A stretch of DNA of 38,979 nt from Victivallis lenta (GCF_009695545.1 NZ_VUNS01000037.1:1-38979); one strand, 5' to 3'. Positions 1 through 8,445 are shown, numbered from the stretch's first letter. The notes: a model not told the origin generated them from the letters alone. Numbers and translations: made by a program.

Positions 1-1
1 C

Positions 2-166
2 ATGGAACAAGTCCGTTATGCTTTGCCATATTTAAACCGGGCCTACTTTTTCGACAACTCAACGGAGCAGTCGATTTATCTGGCGGAGTATGAATCGGAG
101 GTCGGCTTCTCTCTGCATTCAGAGCTCTTGCCATCTTGGTTCAGACGCTTTGTGCTGGGTGAATAA
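2..166 (+). CDS. C-terminal end of a zeta-toxin-like P-loop kinase (partial)
   Basis: An open frame enters from the left edge and ends at TAA 164-166, giving at least 54 residues. It reads as protein: ALPYLNRAYFFDNS is followed by a short tail ending RRFVLGE. A hydrophobic-aromatic stretch leading into DNS near the C-terminus is typical of COG4185/zeta-toxin-like predicted ATPases, which phosphorylate small substrates. The P-loop would lie outside the window, so the assignment rests on this tail alone. Its 3' end overlaps the opposite-strand nuclease ORF by about 90 bases, which is unusual for two intact convergent genes. Confidence 0.5.
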   Translation: MEQVRYALPYLNRAYFFDNSTEQSIYLAEYESEVGFSLHSELLPSWFRRFVLGE

Positions 167-963
167 ACCAAAGTCGAATGCCAGGACTTGCAACGATCCC
201 GATACGGACACTCGCTACAGGCGAACGATGTTTCATTGGGCAGGAACACGCCTTTGTTGATCGCGTACTGCGCCCGGTTCGCCAGCGCCTCGAAGCGCCG
301 GAAATCGTGAAATCCGCGACTGGTGTAGTGGCTCTCACAACCCGGATTCTTCGTCTTGGTGATAACATCGAACCGAAAGAGCGGAGCCGTACCGTTCTGC
401 TTCTCATAGGCGTAGCTGAACACGGTCGCCTGAAGATCGCGGTCAGCTTTCCCGGCAGGCCAGCGGCTCGTGGAGGTTTTCCAGTCCACGATACAGGCAT
501 CCCGCCCATCCTGAACGATGAGGTCGTATTCGCCGATCAGGGGCTTGTCCAGTCCGGGAACGTCGATCCTGAACGCCTGCGCAACGCCCTTGACAGTGTA
601 GTAATCCGACCAGTTTGCCAACGCCGCATCCAGCATCTTCACGGCAAGGTCGATCACCGTATCGAAGTTCTCGCCTTCCTTGTAGATCAGGTTCGGCGTC
701 GCTTCGGCTTCGATTTTGAACGCCTCTTCAAACCGGTCAACGATTTCGTCGCGGGTCAGCGAGCCGCCCATCATGCACTCCCACGCCTGAGCGGTCAATG
801 CCGAATGGAACGCCTTGCCGAACGGGAAGCAGACCGAAGTTCGTTCGACCTCGGCCTGATCCACGTAGCGGTACATGAATTGCGCCTGACAGATATTGAG
901 GTACGTATTCAACGCCGAATACGACCAGTGCGGTTCCTTCCGCAGTTCGTCGATGGTCGCCAT
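76..963 (-). CDS. RecB/Cas4-like PD-(D/E)XK nuclease with Fe-S cysteines
   Basis: This is a 295-aa protein of the PD-(D/E)XK exonuclease superfamily (PDDEXK_1 / RecB C-terminal / Cas4 type), which processes DNA ends in recombination or phage replication. Visible motifs are GKAFH (residues 49-53), GEYD (144-147) with D147, DWKTS (160-164) with the catalytic D and K, and the downstream Q178...Y helix. C25 together with C249-x2-C252-x5-C258 matches the four-cysteine 4Fe-4S arrangement of AddB/Cas4 nucleases. I chose ATG 961-963 because GGAGGG lies just upstream and the start forms TAATG with the stop of the preceding gene. The last ~35 residues are antisense to the zeta-toxin-like gene and look non-native, so the 3' end may have been replaced by recombination. 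Confidence 0.85.
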   Translation of the reverse strand: MATIDELRKEPHWSYSALNTYLNICQAQFMYRYVDQAEVERTSVCFPFGKAFHSALTAQAWECMMGGSLTRDEIVDRFEEAFKIEAEATPNLIYKEGENFDTVIDLAVKMLDAALANWSDYYTVKGVAQAFRIDVPGLDKPLIGEYDLIVQDGRDACIVDWKTSTSRWPAGKADRDLQATVFSYAYEKQNGTAPLFRFDVITKTKNPGCESHYTSRGFHDFRRFEALANRAQYAINKGVFLPNETSFACSECPYRDRCKSWHSTLVYSPSTKRLNQDGKSSECREKPTSDSYSAR

Positions 964-1394
964 TACGCCGCCCTCCATTCGTCGATCTGATCCGAACACT
1001 GCTGCCGGGTCAGATGCTGGATGTCCGGCACCTGAAAACGCGCCGCGATCTGCTGCGGAGTGATGCCGCGCTGCCGGGCAAGATCGAGTAGATACGAAAG
1101 CTGTTTCGGACTCGCCGGACCATTGTTCTGACGGTCTCCAGCCCTCCTGCCTTGCGGAGCGTTTTTCGACCTGTTTGAAGCCGGATAAGTACCGTAATTA
1201 CGAGGGGAGTTCCCATGCAGTTCCGCTTCGACGGAGTTTCGTACCAGATCGAACGTTTCGTGAATCCGAGCCTGAAGAGCCTCGCCGGACAACCCGTCCG
1301 GCAGTTCCACTTCGACTGACGCATGATAGCTCTGGCTGGAATATTCCTCTCCGGCCGGAACCTTCTTCGAATACGACGCATTGAGTTTCAACAT
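963..1394 (-). CDS. Small phage/plasmid recombination-type protein, unknown function
   Basis: This 143-aa protein has two parts: an N-terminal ~70 residues with beta-rich, charged character and a Q/N/P-rich linker, then a helical segment with SPKQLSYLLDLARQRG and a final ...DQIDEWRAA. Helical endings of the kind xxKQLxYLxxLA occur in proteins encoded beside phage and plasmid recombinases and single-strand DNA-binding proteins; I cannot name a specific family. Two ATGs sit close together; the second (1392-1394) lies 7 bases from GGAGG and is preferred to the one at 1398-1400, which touches the SD. The gene is coupled to the downstream nuclease by TAATG and separated from the upstream clamp gene by a strong hairpin. 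Confidence 0.6.
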   Translation of the reverse strand: MLKLNASYSKKVPAGEEYSSQSYHASVEVELPDGLSGEALQARIHETFDLVRNSVEAELHGNSPRNYGTYPASNRSKNAPQGRRAGDRQNNGPASPKQLSYLLDLARQRGITPQQIAARFQVPDIQHLTRQQCSDQIDEWRAA

Positions 1395-1412
1395 AATCAT
1401 TCCTCCATAAAA

Positions 1413-1452
1413 GACGGATAGCCGGGAGCCTCGCAGCTCCCGGCTATCCGTC
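1413..1452 (-). terminator. Perfect 17-bp stem hairpin between clamp and downstream gene
   Basis: Arms 1413-1429 and 1436-1452 are exact reverse complements around a 6-base loop (CTCGCA). Read on the minus strand the stem is followed at once by TTTT and then by the GGAGG ribosome site of the next gene. It can serve as a terminator of the clamp transcript or as an attenuator in front of the 143-aa gene. Confidence 0.75.
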
Positions 1453-1477
1453 CGTTTGTATTTGTGTTTTTATTTGG

Positions 1478-1729
1478 CTAAATCGCCATCCTGATCCGCT
1501 CGATGGCGCGTTTCGCCTGAATGAAATCCCGCTCTTTCTGCTTTTGCGCAAGCTGAACTTCCTTGACTTTGCGCACCAGCAGGGTTGATTCATCCAGAGC
1601 AAGTTTGAGTTTATTCCGGAACGTATCGATGGTATTGCAGAGTTCATCCAGCGGATTGGTTTCGGGTTCATGGTTCGGGGCGACCGTCTGCACCGGGGCA
1701 GACACCACTTTGTTTTCGACGTTTTCCAT
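1478..1729 (-). CDS. Possible separately translated 83-aa clamp-tail protein (internal start)
   Basis: Inside the clamp gene, in frame, ATG 1727-1729 is preceded by AAGGAGG with an 8-base spacer, as good an SD as any gene start here. It falls just where the canonical clamp ends. The product would begin MENVENKVVSAPVQ, carry a P/E/N-rich linker and end in a predicted coiled coil (ESTLLVRKVKEVQLAQKQ...). The layout suggests either two products from one frame or a former separate gene fused upstream by loss of the clamp stop codon. No homologue is recognised. Confidence 0.4.
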   Translation of the reverse strand: MENVENKVVSAPVQTVAPNHEPETNPLDELCNTIDTFRNKLKLALDESTLLVRKVKEVQLAQKQKERDFIQAKRAIERIRMAI

Positions 1730-2761
1730 TTTCGTTTCCTCCTTTTCGGGTTGATGTTTGGGTAATATGTGAATCGGCATCGCGAGATACCGGCCGCTGC
1801 CGCCCTCGGCAATAACCGGTATCCTGCCGTCCGAATGTGCCCGGAATTTCGTGTAACCCTGCTGAAGCATCCGCAGCAGGATATACTTGTTGAGCGCCAG
1901 TACAGCACGGGGCTGAGCACCGATCACCGTTGCCTCCAACCGCAGCTCCATATCCGGGAAATTATTCGGGATCACGGTGACGCCGTTCGGAACCACGTTC
2001 AGCTCGACAGCATGGAACGGCGGGCAGTCGGGAACCGTTTTCAGGAATGCGATGATCTGCTCCGGCTTGTGAATCTCGATTCGGTAATCCAGCGTCTTGT
2101 CGGCAGGAATCACCTGCTTCCAATCAGGAAAGTTACCCGGCAATACCTTGCCCTGCCACTGGAAACCGCCGATCACGATGCGGAACAGCCGCTCATTCCG
2201 GCTGCGCCAGACGTGCAGCGTCCCCGCTCCCTCCGGCCGTGCGGTCAGCAGCGCCAGCGGAAACGGCAGCGTCATATCCTCCGGGATTTTCAACGGACAC
2301 GGCAGGTTGAGCAGCTCTTTGCCGTTCGTTGCGGTCACGCCGTCGCGGAAAAGGTTGATCCCCCGCAACGCAAGCCGCGCTTCACGCAGATTCACCACCG
2401 GAGCTGCCAATGCCAACAGCTTGCCGAAATCCGGCGGCAGTTCGACCGTCACCGCGTCATCCGGGACGGCCTCTGCTTCCGGCCAATCAAGCCGCTTGCC
2501 GGTCACTTCGACCTCGCCGCCGCGTGTGGAACGGATCAGCTCACGCAGAGCCTTATATTCGACCGCGAAATCCTCCATGTTCCCGGCATCGCCAGCCACT
2601 TCGACCGTGACGGATTCCACACCGTCGGTCGCAGTCAACCAGACCTGTTCCCCGACGCCGAGAAACCGCACCGACCGCAGAACCTCCACCGGAGAAGTCT
2701 GCGACACCACCTTGCCGAGCACCTTCAACGCTTCCACCAACACACTCTTCTTGATCTTCAT
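1478..2761 (-). CDS. Divergent DNA polymerase sliding clamp (DnaN-like) with C-terminal coiled-coil tail
   Basis: This is a 427-aa protein whose first ~340 residues follow the three-domain plan of the bacterial beta clamp. An N-terminal domain begins MKIKKSVLVEALKVLGKVV, domain 2 ends in the clamp-typical FPDWKQVIP, and domain 3 closes with YLAMPIHIL, matching the end of DnaN proteins. Such a clamp would encircle DNA and tether a polymerase. It then continues for ~85 residues beyond the usual clamp end into a charged, heptad-like segment (about 370-420). The start at 2759-2761 lies 7 bases from GGAGG; an earlier in-frame ATG at 2765-2767 touches the SD. Presence beside a RecB-like nuclease argues for a phage or mobile-element clamp rather than the chromosomal dnaN. 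The tail may also be made separately from an internal start. Confidence 0.8.
   Translation of the reverse strand: MKIKKSVLVEALKVLGKVVSQTSPVEVLRSVRFLGVGEQVWLTATDGVESVTVEVAGDAGNMEDFAVEYKALRELIRSTRGGEVEVTGKRLDWPEAEAVPDDAVTVELPPDFGKLLALAAPVVNLREARLALRGINLFRDGVTATNGKELLNLPCPLKIPEDMTLPFPLALLTARPEGAGTLHVWRSRNERLFRIVIGGFQWQGKVLPGNFPDWKQVIPADKTLDYRIEIHKPEQIIAFLKTVPDCPPFHAVELNVVPNGVTVIPNNFPDMELRLEATVIGAQPRAVLALNKYILLRMLQQGYTKFRAHSDGRIPVIAEGGSGRYLAMPIHILPKHQPEKEETKMENVENKVVSAPVQTVAPNHEPETNPLDELCNTIDTFRNKLKLALDESTLLVRKVKEVQLAQKQKERDFIQAKRAIERIRMAI
1738..1744 (-). promoter_or_regulatory. Internal Shine-Dalgarno inside the clamp gene
   Basis: AAGGAGG on the minus strand, 8 bases before the in-frame ATG at 1727-1729. 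It encodes part of the KEETK segment of the clamp, so it could be coincidental. Its position exactly at the clamp/tail boundary makes a real internal start likely. Confidence 0.45.
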
Positions 2762-2789
2762 TTTCATACCTCCATGATGTTAAAACACA

Positions 2790-2825
2790 ACCGGCCCCGG
2801 CAGTCTTACGACCGCCAGGGCCGGT
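2790..2825 (-). terminator. Hairpin upstream of the clamp gene
   Basis: Arms 2790-2801 and 2814-2825 pair over 12 positions with one mismatch, and the loop holds a further GTC/GAC pairing. On the minus strand it is followed by a T-rich stretch and then the clamp's ribosome site, the same order seen at 1413-1452. It may end an upstream transcript now lost, or act as a leader structure. Confidence 0.5.
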
Positions 2826-2892
2826 AACGAACAGGATTGTCCTGATTGCACGAAGGTAATATATAGGTGAAAATCCGTTGAACTACATGAAA

Positions 2893-3538
2893 TGGAAACT
2901 GCTTTCTTGATAAATATGAAAATCATGTTTACGGCACTTGGGGATACCTGAAAACCGCACAGATGCTGTGGCGCGGACTGAGCACAGAACAACGCAACAG
3001 CGAAATTGGAATTCTGTTGAAAAAACGGATTGATGAGTGTAATGACTGGTTCGCGGCATGCCGCCGGGAATACCGGCCGACCGTGCTCTCCACTGGGGTT
3101 TTCATCAATCTCCATATTTTCCTGCTGCACGCGGTCCAGAACAACCGTGAAGAAATCTCCAATGATTGGCTCATTGAGCTGGCAAAATTATCTGCAGCTG
3201 CCACTGACAACACCGGCGGAGCGCTCGGACTCTCTGGCTATGAAGATACTTATCCCGGATTCTGGACGAAGAATTATCCGGTCGGCGGGGTGTTAAACCT
3301 GATCGCTTACCTGACTGGCTCTCCCGCCATAAAATATCTGCGCGAAACCCTGCCCGGTACGGATAACAACACTTGGTGGAACCTCAGCAGCGATATCCAC
3401 AGTTGGGCGAACGGCAAACCTGCTGTTTCTTCCGGCGGTTTTACCGGTTTTCAAAATGTGTTTGGTAATAATTTCCCTTTGTTTCAATATAGCTTACTTA
3501 GTTGCGATACTTACCGTAATATTAATTTCCCCTCCTGA
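2893..3538 (+). pseudogene. 5'-truncated gene fragment, unknown secreted or carbohydrate-related protein
   Basis: The frame opens after a TGA near 2888 and reads coherent protein without a start codon for the first ~23 codons (FLDKYENHVYGTWGYLK precedes the first ATG at 2963), then runs to TGA 3536-3538. Composition is that of a normal gene: Trp/Tyr-rich, for example GYEDTYPGFWTKNYPVGG and NNTWWNLSSDIHSW. The N-terminal part is missing where the clamp cassette begins, so the gene was probably cut by arrival of that element. I do not recognise the family. The 3' end overlaps the convergent symporter gene by 17 bases. Confidence 0.55.
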
Positions 3539-5801
3539 GTGTAGATAAGACTTTTTGACGAGAACCGCAGTTATCCACCATACCGTTGTCCCTGGGATCT
3601 GCAATTCGATTTTTCAATTCGCGGAACATCCTGCGTAAATCCATGATTCCTCCGATTCCAAACCAGAAAACAACAATTGTTGCGATGATTCCGGGAACAA
3701 GCAGAAATACCGTAAAAAAATAGGCCTTCCACGATGAGAGTGACCATGGAGAAAAAATATTAAAAACAATAATCGCTGCAAATGCAATGCAGAAACGATA
3801 AAGGAACGAATAACCGAAACAGCTCCAGGCAATTATCTTGTCACCACAACTGTATTCCGGAGTCACACCTGTCAGCTTTGCAAAAAATATTTTTAAAGCA
3901 CAGATGGGCCGTAAACCAACTGTTTCATCAATGGCGTCTTCGCGGTGCAGCATCTGTTTCAGCTTAAAAGGTGCACGGCAGGTCAGATAAGATACCATGA
4001 CATAGCTGATGACTGAAGTCAGCATGGCAATAAAATAAATTTCATAAGAGTTGATCGGGAATTTTAAACGATTCATTTTCCAGACCAGATAGGGATTAAA
4101 TGGTGATGAGATGCCGGAAAGAATCCTCCCCAGGTCGTCAACCCATCCCATTTTTTCCAGAAACGGATAAATCAGGTCAGCCCAGTAACGTTGCAACAAA
4201 GCTCCAGACAGGTTGACTCCCATCCCGACAAGAAGTGAACACCAGGCCCCCACGGAGGTCCCGAAACGGCTGTACAATCCGAAAACAATCATAGGACCGC
4301 AACCGCCGAGCCACATGCCGTACATGATCGTGATGAACAGATTGATATAGTCCAGTTGAGTCATGTACCACGAACCGGCCCCCCAAAGAATACCGACACC
4401 AACGGAAATAATTCGGAGAAAGAAAATATGTTTGTTCGGCGGAAGCGTTTCCATTCGATAGAACGGTACAATACAGTCCTGCACAAGGGTAGAACTTGCA
4501 GAAAAGATCCGGCTGCAATCCGTGGAGAGGATAAAAAGCAGAACCATCATGCAGAAAAGTCCGCTCAAACCATTCGGCAGAATTCGGCGCATGGTTGCCG
4601 GAAGCATCAACTGGTGAAAGATTGTCTTGAATTGCTGAAGCTTTGAACTGCCTTCGCCGGTTAAATCAAAATTTTCCTGCGCTTTATGAAAATAAATTTC
4701 ATCGGGGTTGTCATTCCGCGCGAAAAGCCGGCCTTCTTCAAGCGTATTCCCATGTTCAGGAATCGACTCAATACTGGCCATAAATTCTGAACGCTCTGCA
4801 TTGTCGGCAATCAGTTCTCCTGCGATGTTCCGGGAGATGTCGAACCGAATCGCCCTTGCGTCACCTGCGTAATTGGGATGGTGCAACACCGTGATGACCG
4901 TAAGAGCAATCACTGTAAAAAAAAATGTCGAGAATACTGTGCGCCAAGTTCCGAGGATAGCCCCCATTTTCGTTTCGTGAGGGCTTATTGCAGAATTTCC
5001 AGTTCCTGTGAGTCCGCTTGCTGTATGCAGAAGCATTCCAGAGAGGATGACGAGCAGCATTATGAGGTTAAAATCGCGCAAACTGGAAATATCAAAAGGA
5101 TTCAGAAAGCTCTCTCCCGGAATCCGTGCGCTCAATACGGGCAGAACTTCATCTGAAATTGAAAATCGGGTAAGCAGGAAGATTAGAAGAAACAGGGCGG
5201 CAGGAAGAAGGATGATTCCCTGCAAGGCATTCGTTGCGATCACAACCAAAGCTCCCCCCATGCAGATCAGGCTGATTGCCAGAAACAACGTAATGACCAC
5301 GATTGCCAGAAACGTCGGACATTGCCACCCCAAAAGCGGAAAAGTCTGTGGCAGCCCCAGATAGCAGATAAAGAAGCGTGCCGCCAATGCGGGCAAGATG
5401 ACGTTTGCCATTATTTCAGCAACAGAGCGCAGAAAGCAGGCGAATATCCGTAAACTGCGACAATAACGCATTTCCAGAAACTGCCCAAGACTCATTGCTT
5501 TCGTTTCACGAAAGCGGTAGAGGCAATAACCGGAGAGCGAAATGAAAATCCCCAGCGGCAGCGTCAGGGACATCCAGAAGCTCAGAGCAAATCCGGTTGC
5601 ATATTGACTTTCTACGTATGCCGCCAATGCCACCAGACTCAGGGCGTTGGCCAAATTGGACGAGATGATGACATAGCGGCGGCAAATTCTGCCGGCAACC
5701 AAAAAATCCGATACTCCGATAATAAACCGGCGGATAAAACATCCCATTCCGATGACGGCAATCAATGGAACAACAATAATAATCCAGTCGGCACTTCCCA
5801 T
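3522..5801 (-). CDS. Sodium/solute symporter family protein (SSS, LeuT fold)
   Basis: This 759-aa integral membrane protein has about 14 hydrophobic segments. The order and motifs fit the solute:sodium symporter family: an early SLGQFLEMRY segment, and LSTDCSRIFSASSTLVQDCIVPF around the Na+-binding helix, corresponding to the family's conserved Ser-rich SxxxD region. A ~90-residue hydrophilic insertion between membrane segments (about 305-400) and an extended C-terminal membrane region make it longer than the usual 500-600 aa. Substrate is not evident; with DUF4838 and beta-helix genes nearby a sugar or sugar acid is plausible. It starts at ATG 5799-5801 with a weak ribosome site and is transcribed away from the pseudopilin operon. 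Confidence 0.85.
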   Translation of the reverse strand: MGSADWIIIVVPLIAVIGMGCFIRRFIIGVSDFLVAGRICRRYVIISSNLANALSLVALAAYVESQYATGFALSFWMSLTLPLGIFISLSGYCLYRFRETKAMSLGQFLEMRYCRSLRIFACFLRSVAEIMANVILPALAARFFICYLGLPQTFPLLGWQCPTFLAIVVITLFLAISLICMGGALVVIATNALQGIILLPAALFLLIFLLTRFSISDEVLPVLSARIPGESFLNPFDISSLRDFNLIMLLVILSGMLLHTASGLTGTGNSAISPHETKMGAILGTWRTVFSTFFFTVIALTVITVLHHPNYAGDARAIRFDISRNIAGELIADNAERSEFMASIESIPEHGNTLEEGRLFARNDNPDEIYFHKAQENFDLTGEGSSKLQQFKTIFHQLMLPATMRRILPNGLSGLFCMMVLLFILSTDCSRIFSASSTLVQDCIVPFYRMETLPPNKHIFFLRIISVGVGILWGAGSWYMTQLDYINLFITIMYGMWLGGCGPMIVFGLYSRFGTSVGAWCSLLVGMGVNLSGALLQRYWADLIYPFLEKMGWVDDLGRILSGISSPFNPYLVWKMNRLKFPINSYEIYFIAMLTSVISYVMVSYLTCRAPFKLKQMLHREDAIDETVGLRPICALKIFFAKLTGVTPEYSCGDKIIAWSCFGYSFLYRFCIAFAAIIVFNIFSPWSLSSWKAYFFTVFLLVPGIIATIVVFWFGIGGIMDLRRMFRELKNRIADPRDNGMVDNCGSRQKVLSTLRRGN

Positions 5802-6110
5802 TTTCTTTTATTGCGGCAGTTATGATTCCATTGGACAATATCCGATATTTTCACAATGAAATATATCATGATGGCATCTTAAAATCAATGTACGTCAGGC
5901 CATATAGTTATATAAATAGCTATTTTTATGCTGAACAATTTGAAAAGAATGTTTTTCATGGTAGATTACTCGATAGTGACAAAAGAAATTTGATTCTCCC
6001 GGGCCGAACAAATCGTTGAGTATTCATTTCTGCTCAAAGCAGTCTACGTAATGCCGGGTAAAGGTTCTGGATAATAATAGAAGCGGATATGTAACGTAAC
6101 GCAAAATAAA
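5802..6110. promoter_or_regulatory. Divergent intergenic region, symporter / pseudopilin operon
   Basis: This AT-rich stretch separates oppositely transcribed genes and must hold both promoters. I see no confident -35/-10 pair. A perfect 12-bp palindrome AAATAGCTATTT lies at 5914-5925, and TAATAAT at about 6075 could be a -10 element for the plus-strand operon. A 65-codon open frame inside has no coding character. Confidence 0.35.
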
Positions 6111-6698
6111 ATGAAAGTCGTTCGTCATTTTTCTCTAGTGGAATTACTAATAGTTTGTTCGATCATTATGATTCTCGCCGCACTTTTGGTGCCGGCATTA
6201 AACCAGGCGAGAAGTAATGCAAAATCAACTATCTGCCTCAACAATCAAAGGCAGATATTGATGATTCTTCAAATGTATGGCATGGATCATAATGAGATTC
6301 CGATCAAATACTGGTCAAAAGCTTTATTGGAAACTCAATATGTCCCTCCGAGCGACAATGTTTCATTATTCTGTCCGACTTGGTATCCTCCGAATGAACT
6401 GGGCAATCATCATCAGACATATGGAATGCGTCAGATTGAAGAAGAAGTTCATTCTTTTGTGAATGTTCAAACCCCTTCGACCCATGTACTGATTGCGGAC
6501 TCTATCCGCCTTAATCCTGATGACCCGCAAGATGGAATGAAACAATATTTTCGTTTCTACGGAAATACAGGGCAGCATATGAACCGAGTCCACTGTCGTC
6601 ACCAACGGAAAGCGAATGTCGGTTTTATGGACGGTCATGTCGAATCGTGTTCCGGACAGGAACTCGAAAACTTCGGGTGTCCGAAATATGCATATTAA
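6111..6698 (+). CDS. Type II-like pseudopilin with H-X9-DG domain
   Basis: This 195-aa protein has a short basic leader followed by FSLVELLIVCSIIMILAALLVPAL, the prepilin methylation/processing site and hydrophobic helix of pseudopilins; E at +5 relative to the cleaved F is present. Near the C-terminus H-QRKANVGFM-DG is an exact H-X9-DG motif, the signature of the expanded prepilin families of Planctomycetota and Lentisphaerota. It would be processed by a prepilin peptidase and sit in the inner membrane with a periplasmic domain. The downstream DUF4838 gene starts inside its last codons, so the two are translationally coupled and likely co-function in surface or substrate capture. Confidence 0.9.
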   Translation: MKVVRHFSLVELLIVCSIIMILAALLVPALNQARSNAKSTICLNNQRQILMILQMYGMDHNEIPIKYWSKALLETQYVPPSDNVSLFCPTWYPPNELGNHHQTYGMRQIEEEVHSFVNVQTPSTHVLIADSIRLNPDDPQDGMKQYFRFYGNTGQHMNRVHCRHQRKANVGFMDGHVESCSGQELENFGCPKYAY

Positions 6699-8445
6699 GT
6701 CTACTGTGACGTTTGTTTTGTGGATGATCTCTGCCATACTTTGGGCAGATCCGGTCATCGTGACTCCAAAGCTCCCTGCGGAAATCTCCTTTCCTCCAGG
6801 AGAAACAGTTTGCTATGCGGCAAAATTTCTGCAAATGCACATTCGGGCGGCCACGGGAAAAAATCTTGCAATCATCCCGGAATCCGAAGCGGAAAAATAT
6901 GCCGAACGAATCTGGATCGGCAATACTCGGTTTTCCGCTCAGAATTTGGGAGAGATTCGATTTCAGCCGGAAGAATTGCTGATTCAATCCGTCGACAGCG
7001 ACCTGATTCTCTGCGGAGAAATCACTCCGAAGGGAATTGACCGGGGAACGCTTTTCGCCGTCTACGAATATCTGGAACGGGCATTGGGGATCCGTTGGTT
7101 CTTTGCTGATATTTCGGCATTGTATCCGGACGGACTCGGCACTGTCATTCCGGTCGGAATGGAACTGAAACTCTCAGGCTGGAATATCCGAACCTATCCT
7201 CGTTGCCGTCAGCGTGAGGGCGGGGTAAGTTATTATTATGAACCTGTTGAAATACAGAAAAAATGGCATCCGGTACTTCGTTTCGGCTCCTCATTGCCGT
7301 ATCGCAATGCGAATCATACGCAGATCAACTGGTATCATCTTTATCATGAAACTCATCCGGAATATTTCGCAAAAGATCGGACCGGCAGGGTCAGCTTCAA
7401 TCACCGATTGCCGCACCGCAACTACATCTGTCCGAATGCTTCCGGATTGCTTGAACAGATGCTGGAGAATATCGCTGCCGCCGATGCCGGATGTCCTCCG
7501 GAAAATGCCTGGGGGCCGTGCCCGCCGGAAAAGAATTATGTCTATTTCGCCTTCAACGACGGTATGACCTTGCAAAAGACTTGTCACTGTTCGATATGCG
7601 AACGACTGCTTCAACCGGAAGCACCGGAGGCAGGTCAGGCGAGTGAGCTGGTTTTTGATTTCGTTACTCGTTACGCGCGTGCTGTCGGTACGTGCCGGCC
7701 GGAACGGAGTTTGGTGACGCTGGCGTTTCACCATTATCGGAAACCACCGGTGCAATGCGATATCCCGGAAAATCTGAATGTGATCTATGTAACGAAACTT
7801 ATGCATTATGCCAATGATCCAGCCACTTGGAATGCGGAAACTGCCTATATTCGGGATTGGGCATATTTATTGAAAAATAACCCGGACCGATTGCGAATCT
7901 GGCTGAACATCGTTCATCCGATGCAGTATGTTTCGCGAGTGCCGTGCTTCTATCCGAATCTTTTTCAAAAATGGTTGCGCGCCAATCTGCAGTACAGTGA
8001 CGCCTACTTCATCAACGGACTGAATCCTTATCTGAAACGTCTCGATGAAAGCGCCCGGAGGAAAACGCTTGCCACCTATCCGATGGTCTGGCTGCAAAGC
8101 CGCCTGCTGTGGAATCCCGACACCGAAGTGGAGGCTCTGCTCGCAGATTATACGGCAAATCTCTACGGCCCGGCGGGCAAAACCATGTTCAGGCTCTTTC
8201 AGCTTCTGACAGAACGATGGGAGAAATGCCCAATGCCGTCCGATGCAGATGAAGAGAACTTCATTCATACGGTACGTTTTCCACAAGCAGCAGCTGCAGA
8301 AGTCGAGGCTCTGTTTGAACAGGCAGTCCGGGAAGCTTCTGAAGACGATATGGCAAGACGCCGCGTAGAATTCTGTTATTCCGCTCTCTGGCGGCCTTTT
8401 GCCGCGGAGTCAGAAGCATGGCATCAAAAGCGGAAGGTGGAATAA
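6688..8445 (+). CDS. Secreted DUF4838 (glycoside-hydrolase-like) protein
   Basis: This 585-aa protein has a signal peptide (basic start, hydrophobic core VTFVLWMISAILWA, then DPVIV). Residues ~20-150 form an alpha-glucuronidase-like N-terminal domain with the typical ...GTLFAVYEYLERALGIRWFF segment. The DUF4838 region follows with NDGMTLQKTCHCSICERLL, the family's conserved NDG and Cys cluster, and HHYRKPP further on. DUF4838 proteins are found in polysaccharide-utilisation settings; catalytic activity is presumed but not demonstrated for most. ATG 6688-6690 is preferred to 6616 because it yields the signal peptide; it overlaps the pseudopilin stop by 11 bases. Confidence 0.85.
   Translation: MHIKSTVTFVLWMISAILWADPVIVTPKLPAEISFPPGETVCYAAKFLQMHIRAATGKNLAIIPESEAEKYAERIWIGNTRFSAQNLGEIRFQPEELLIQSVDSDLILCGEITPKGIDRGTLFAVYEYLERALGIRWFFADISALYPDGLGTVIPVGMELKLSGWNIRTYPRCRQREGGVSYYYEPVEIQKKWHPVLRFGSSLPYRNANHTQINWYHLYHETHPEYFAKDRTGRVSFNHRLPHRNYICPNASGLLEQMLENIAAADAGCPPENAWGPCPPEKNYVYFAFNDGMTLQKTCHCSICERLLQPEAPEAGQASELVFDFVTRYARAVGTCRPERSLVTLAFHHYRKPPVQCDIPENLNVIYVTKLMHYANDPATWNAETAYIRDWAYLLKNNPDRLRIWLNIVHPMQYVSRVPCFYPNLFQKWLRANLQYSDAYFINGLNPYLKRLDESARRKTLATYPMVWLQSRLLWNPDTEVEALLADYTANLYGPAGKTMFRLFQLLTERWEKCPMPSDADEENFIHTVRFPQAAAAEVEALFEQAVREASEDDMARRRVEFCYSALWRPFAAESEAWHQKRKVE

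Noticed and set aside
178-990. 270-codon plus-strand frame opposite the nuclease
   Set aside because: Catalytic and cysteine motifs sit on the minus strand, so this is a shadow.
1478-2761. Chromosomal dnaN replication gene
   Set aside because: The sequence is divergent, has an extra tail, and lacks dnaA/recF neighbours; the nuclease and small recombination-type gene point to a mobile element.
1769-2827. 352-codon plus-strand frame opposite the clamp gene
   Set aside because: Clamp motifs and the ribosome sites are on the minus strand; the plus-strand translation is His/Arg/Gln-rich without structure.
5822-6019. 65-codon frame in the symporter/pseudopilin intergenic region
   Set aside because: No ribosome site, AT-rich non-coding composition, and it overlaps the expected promoter region.
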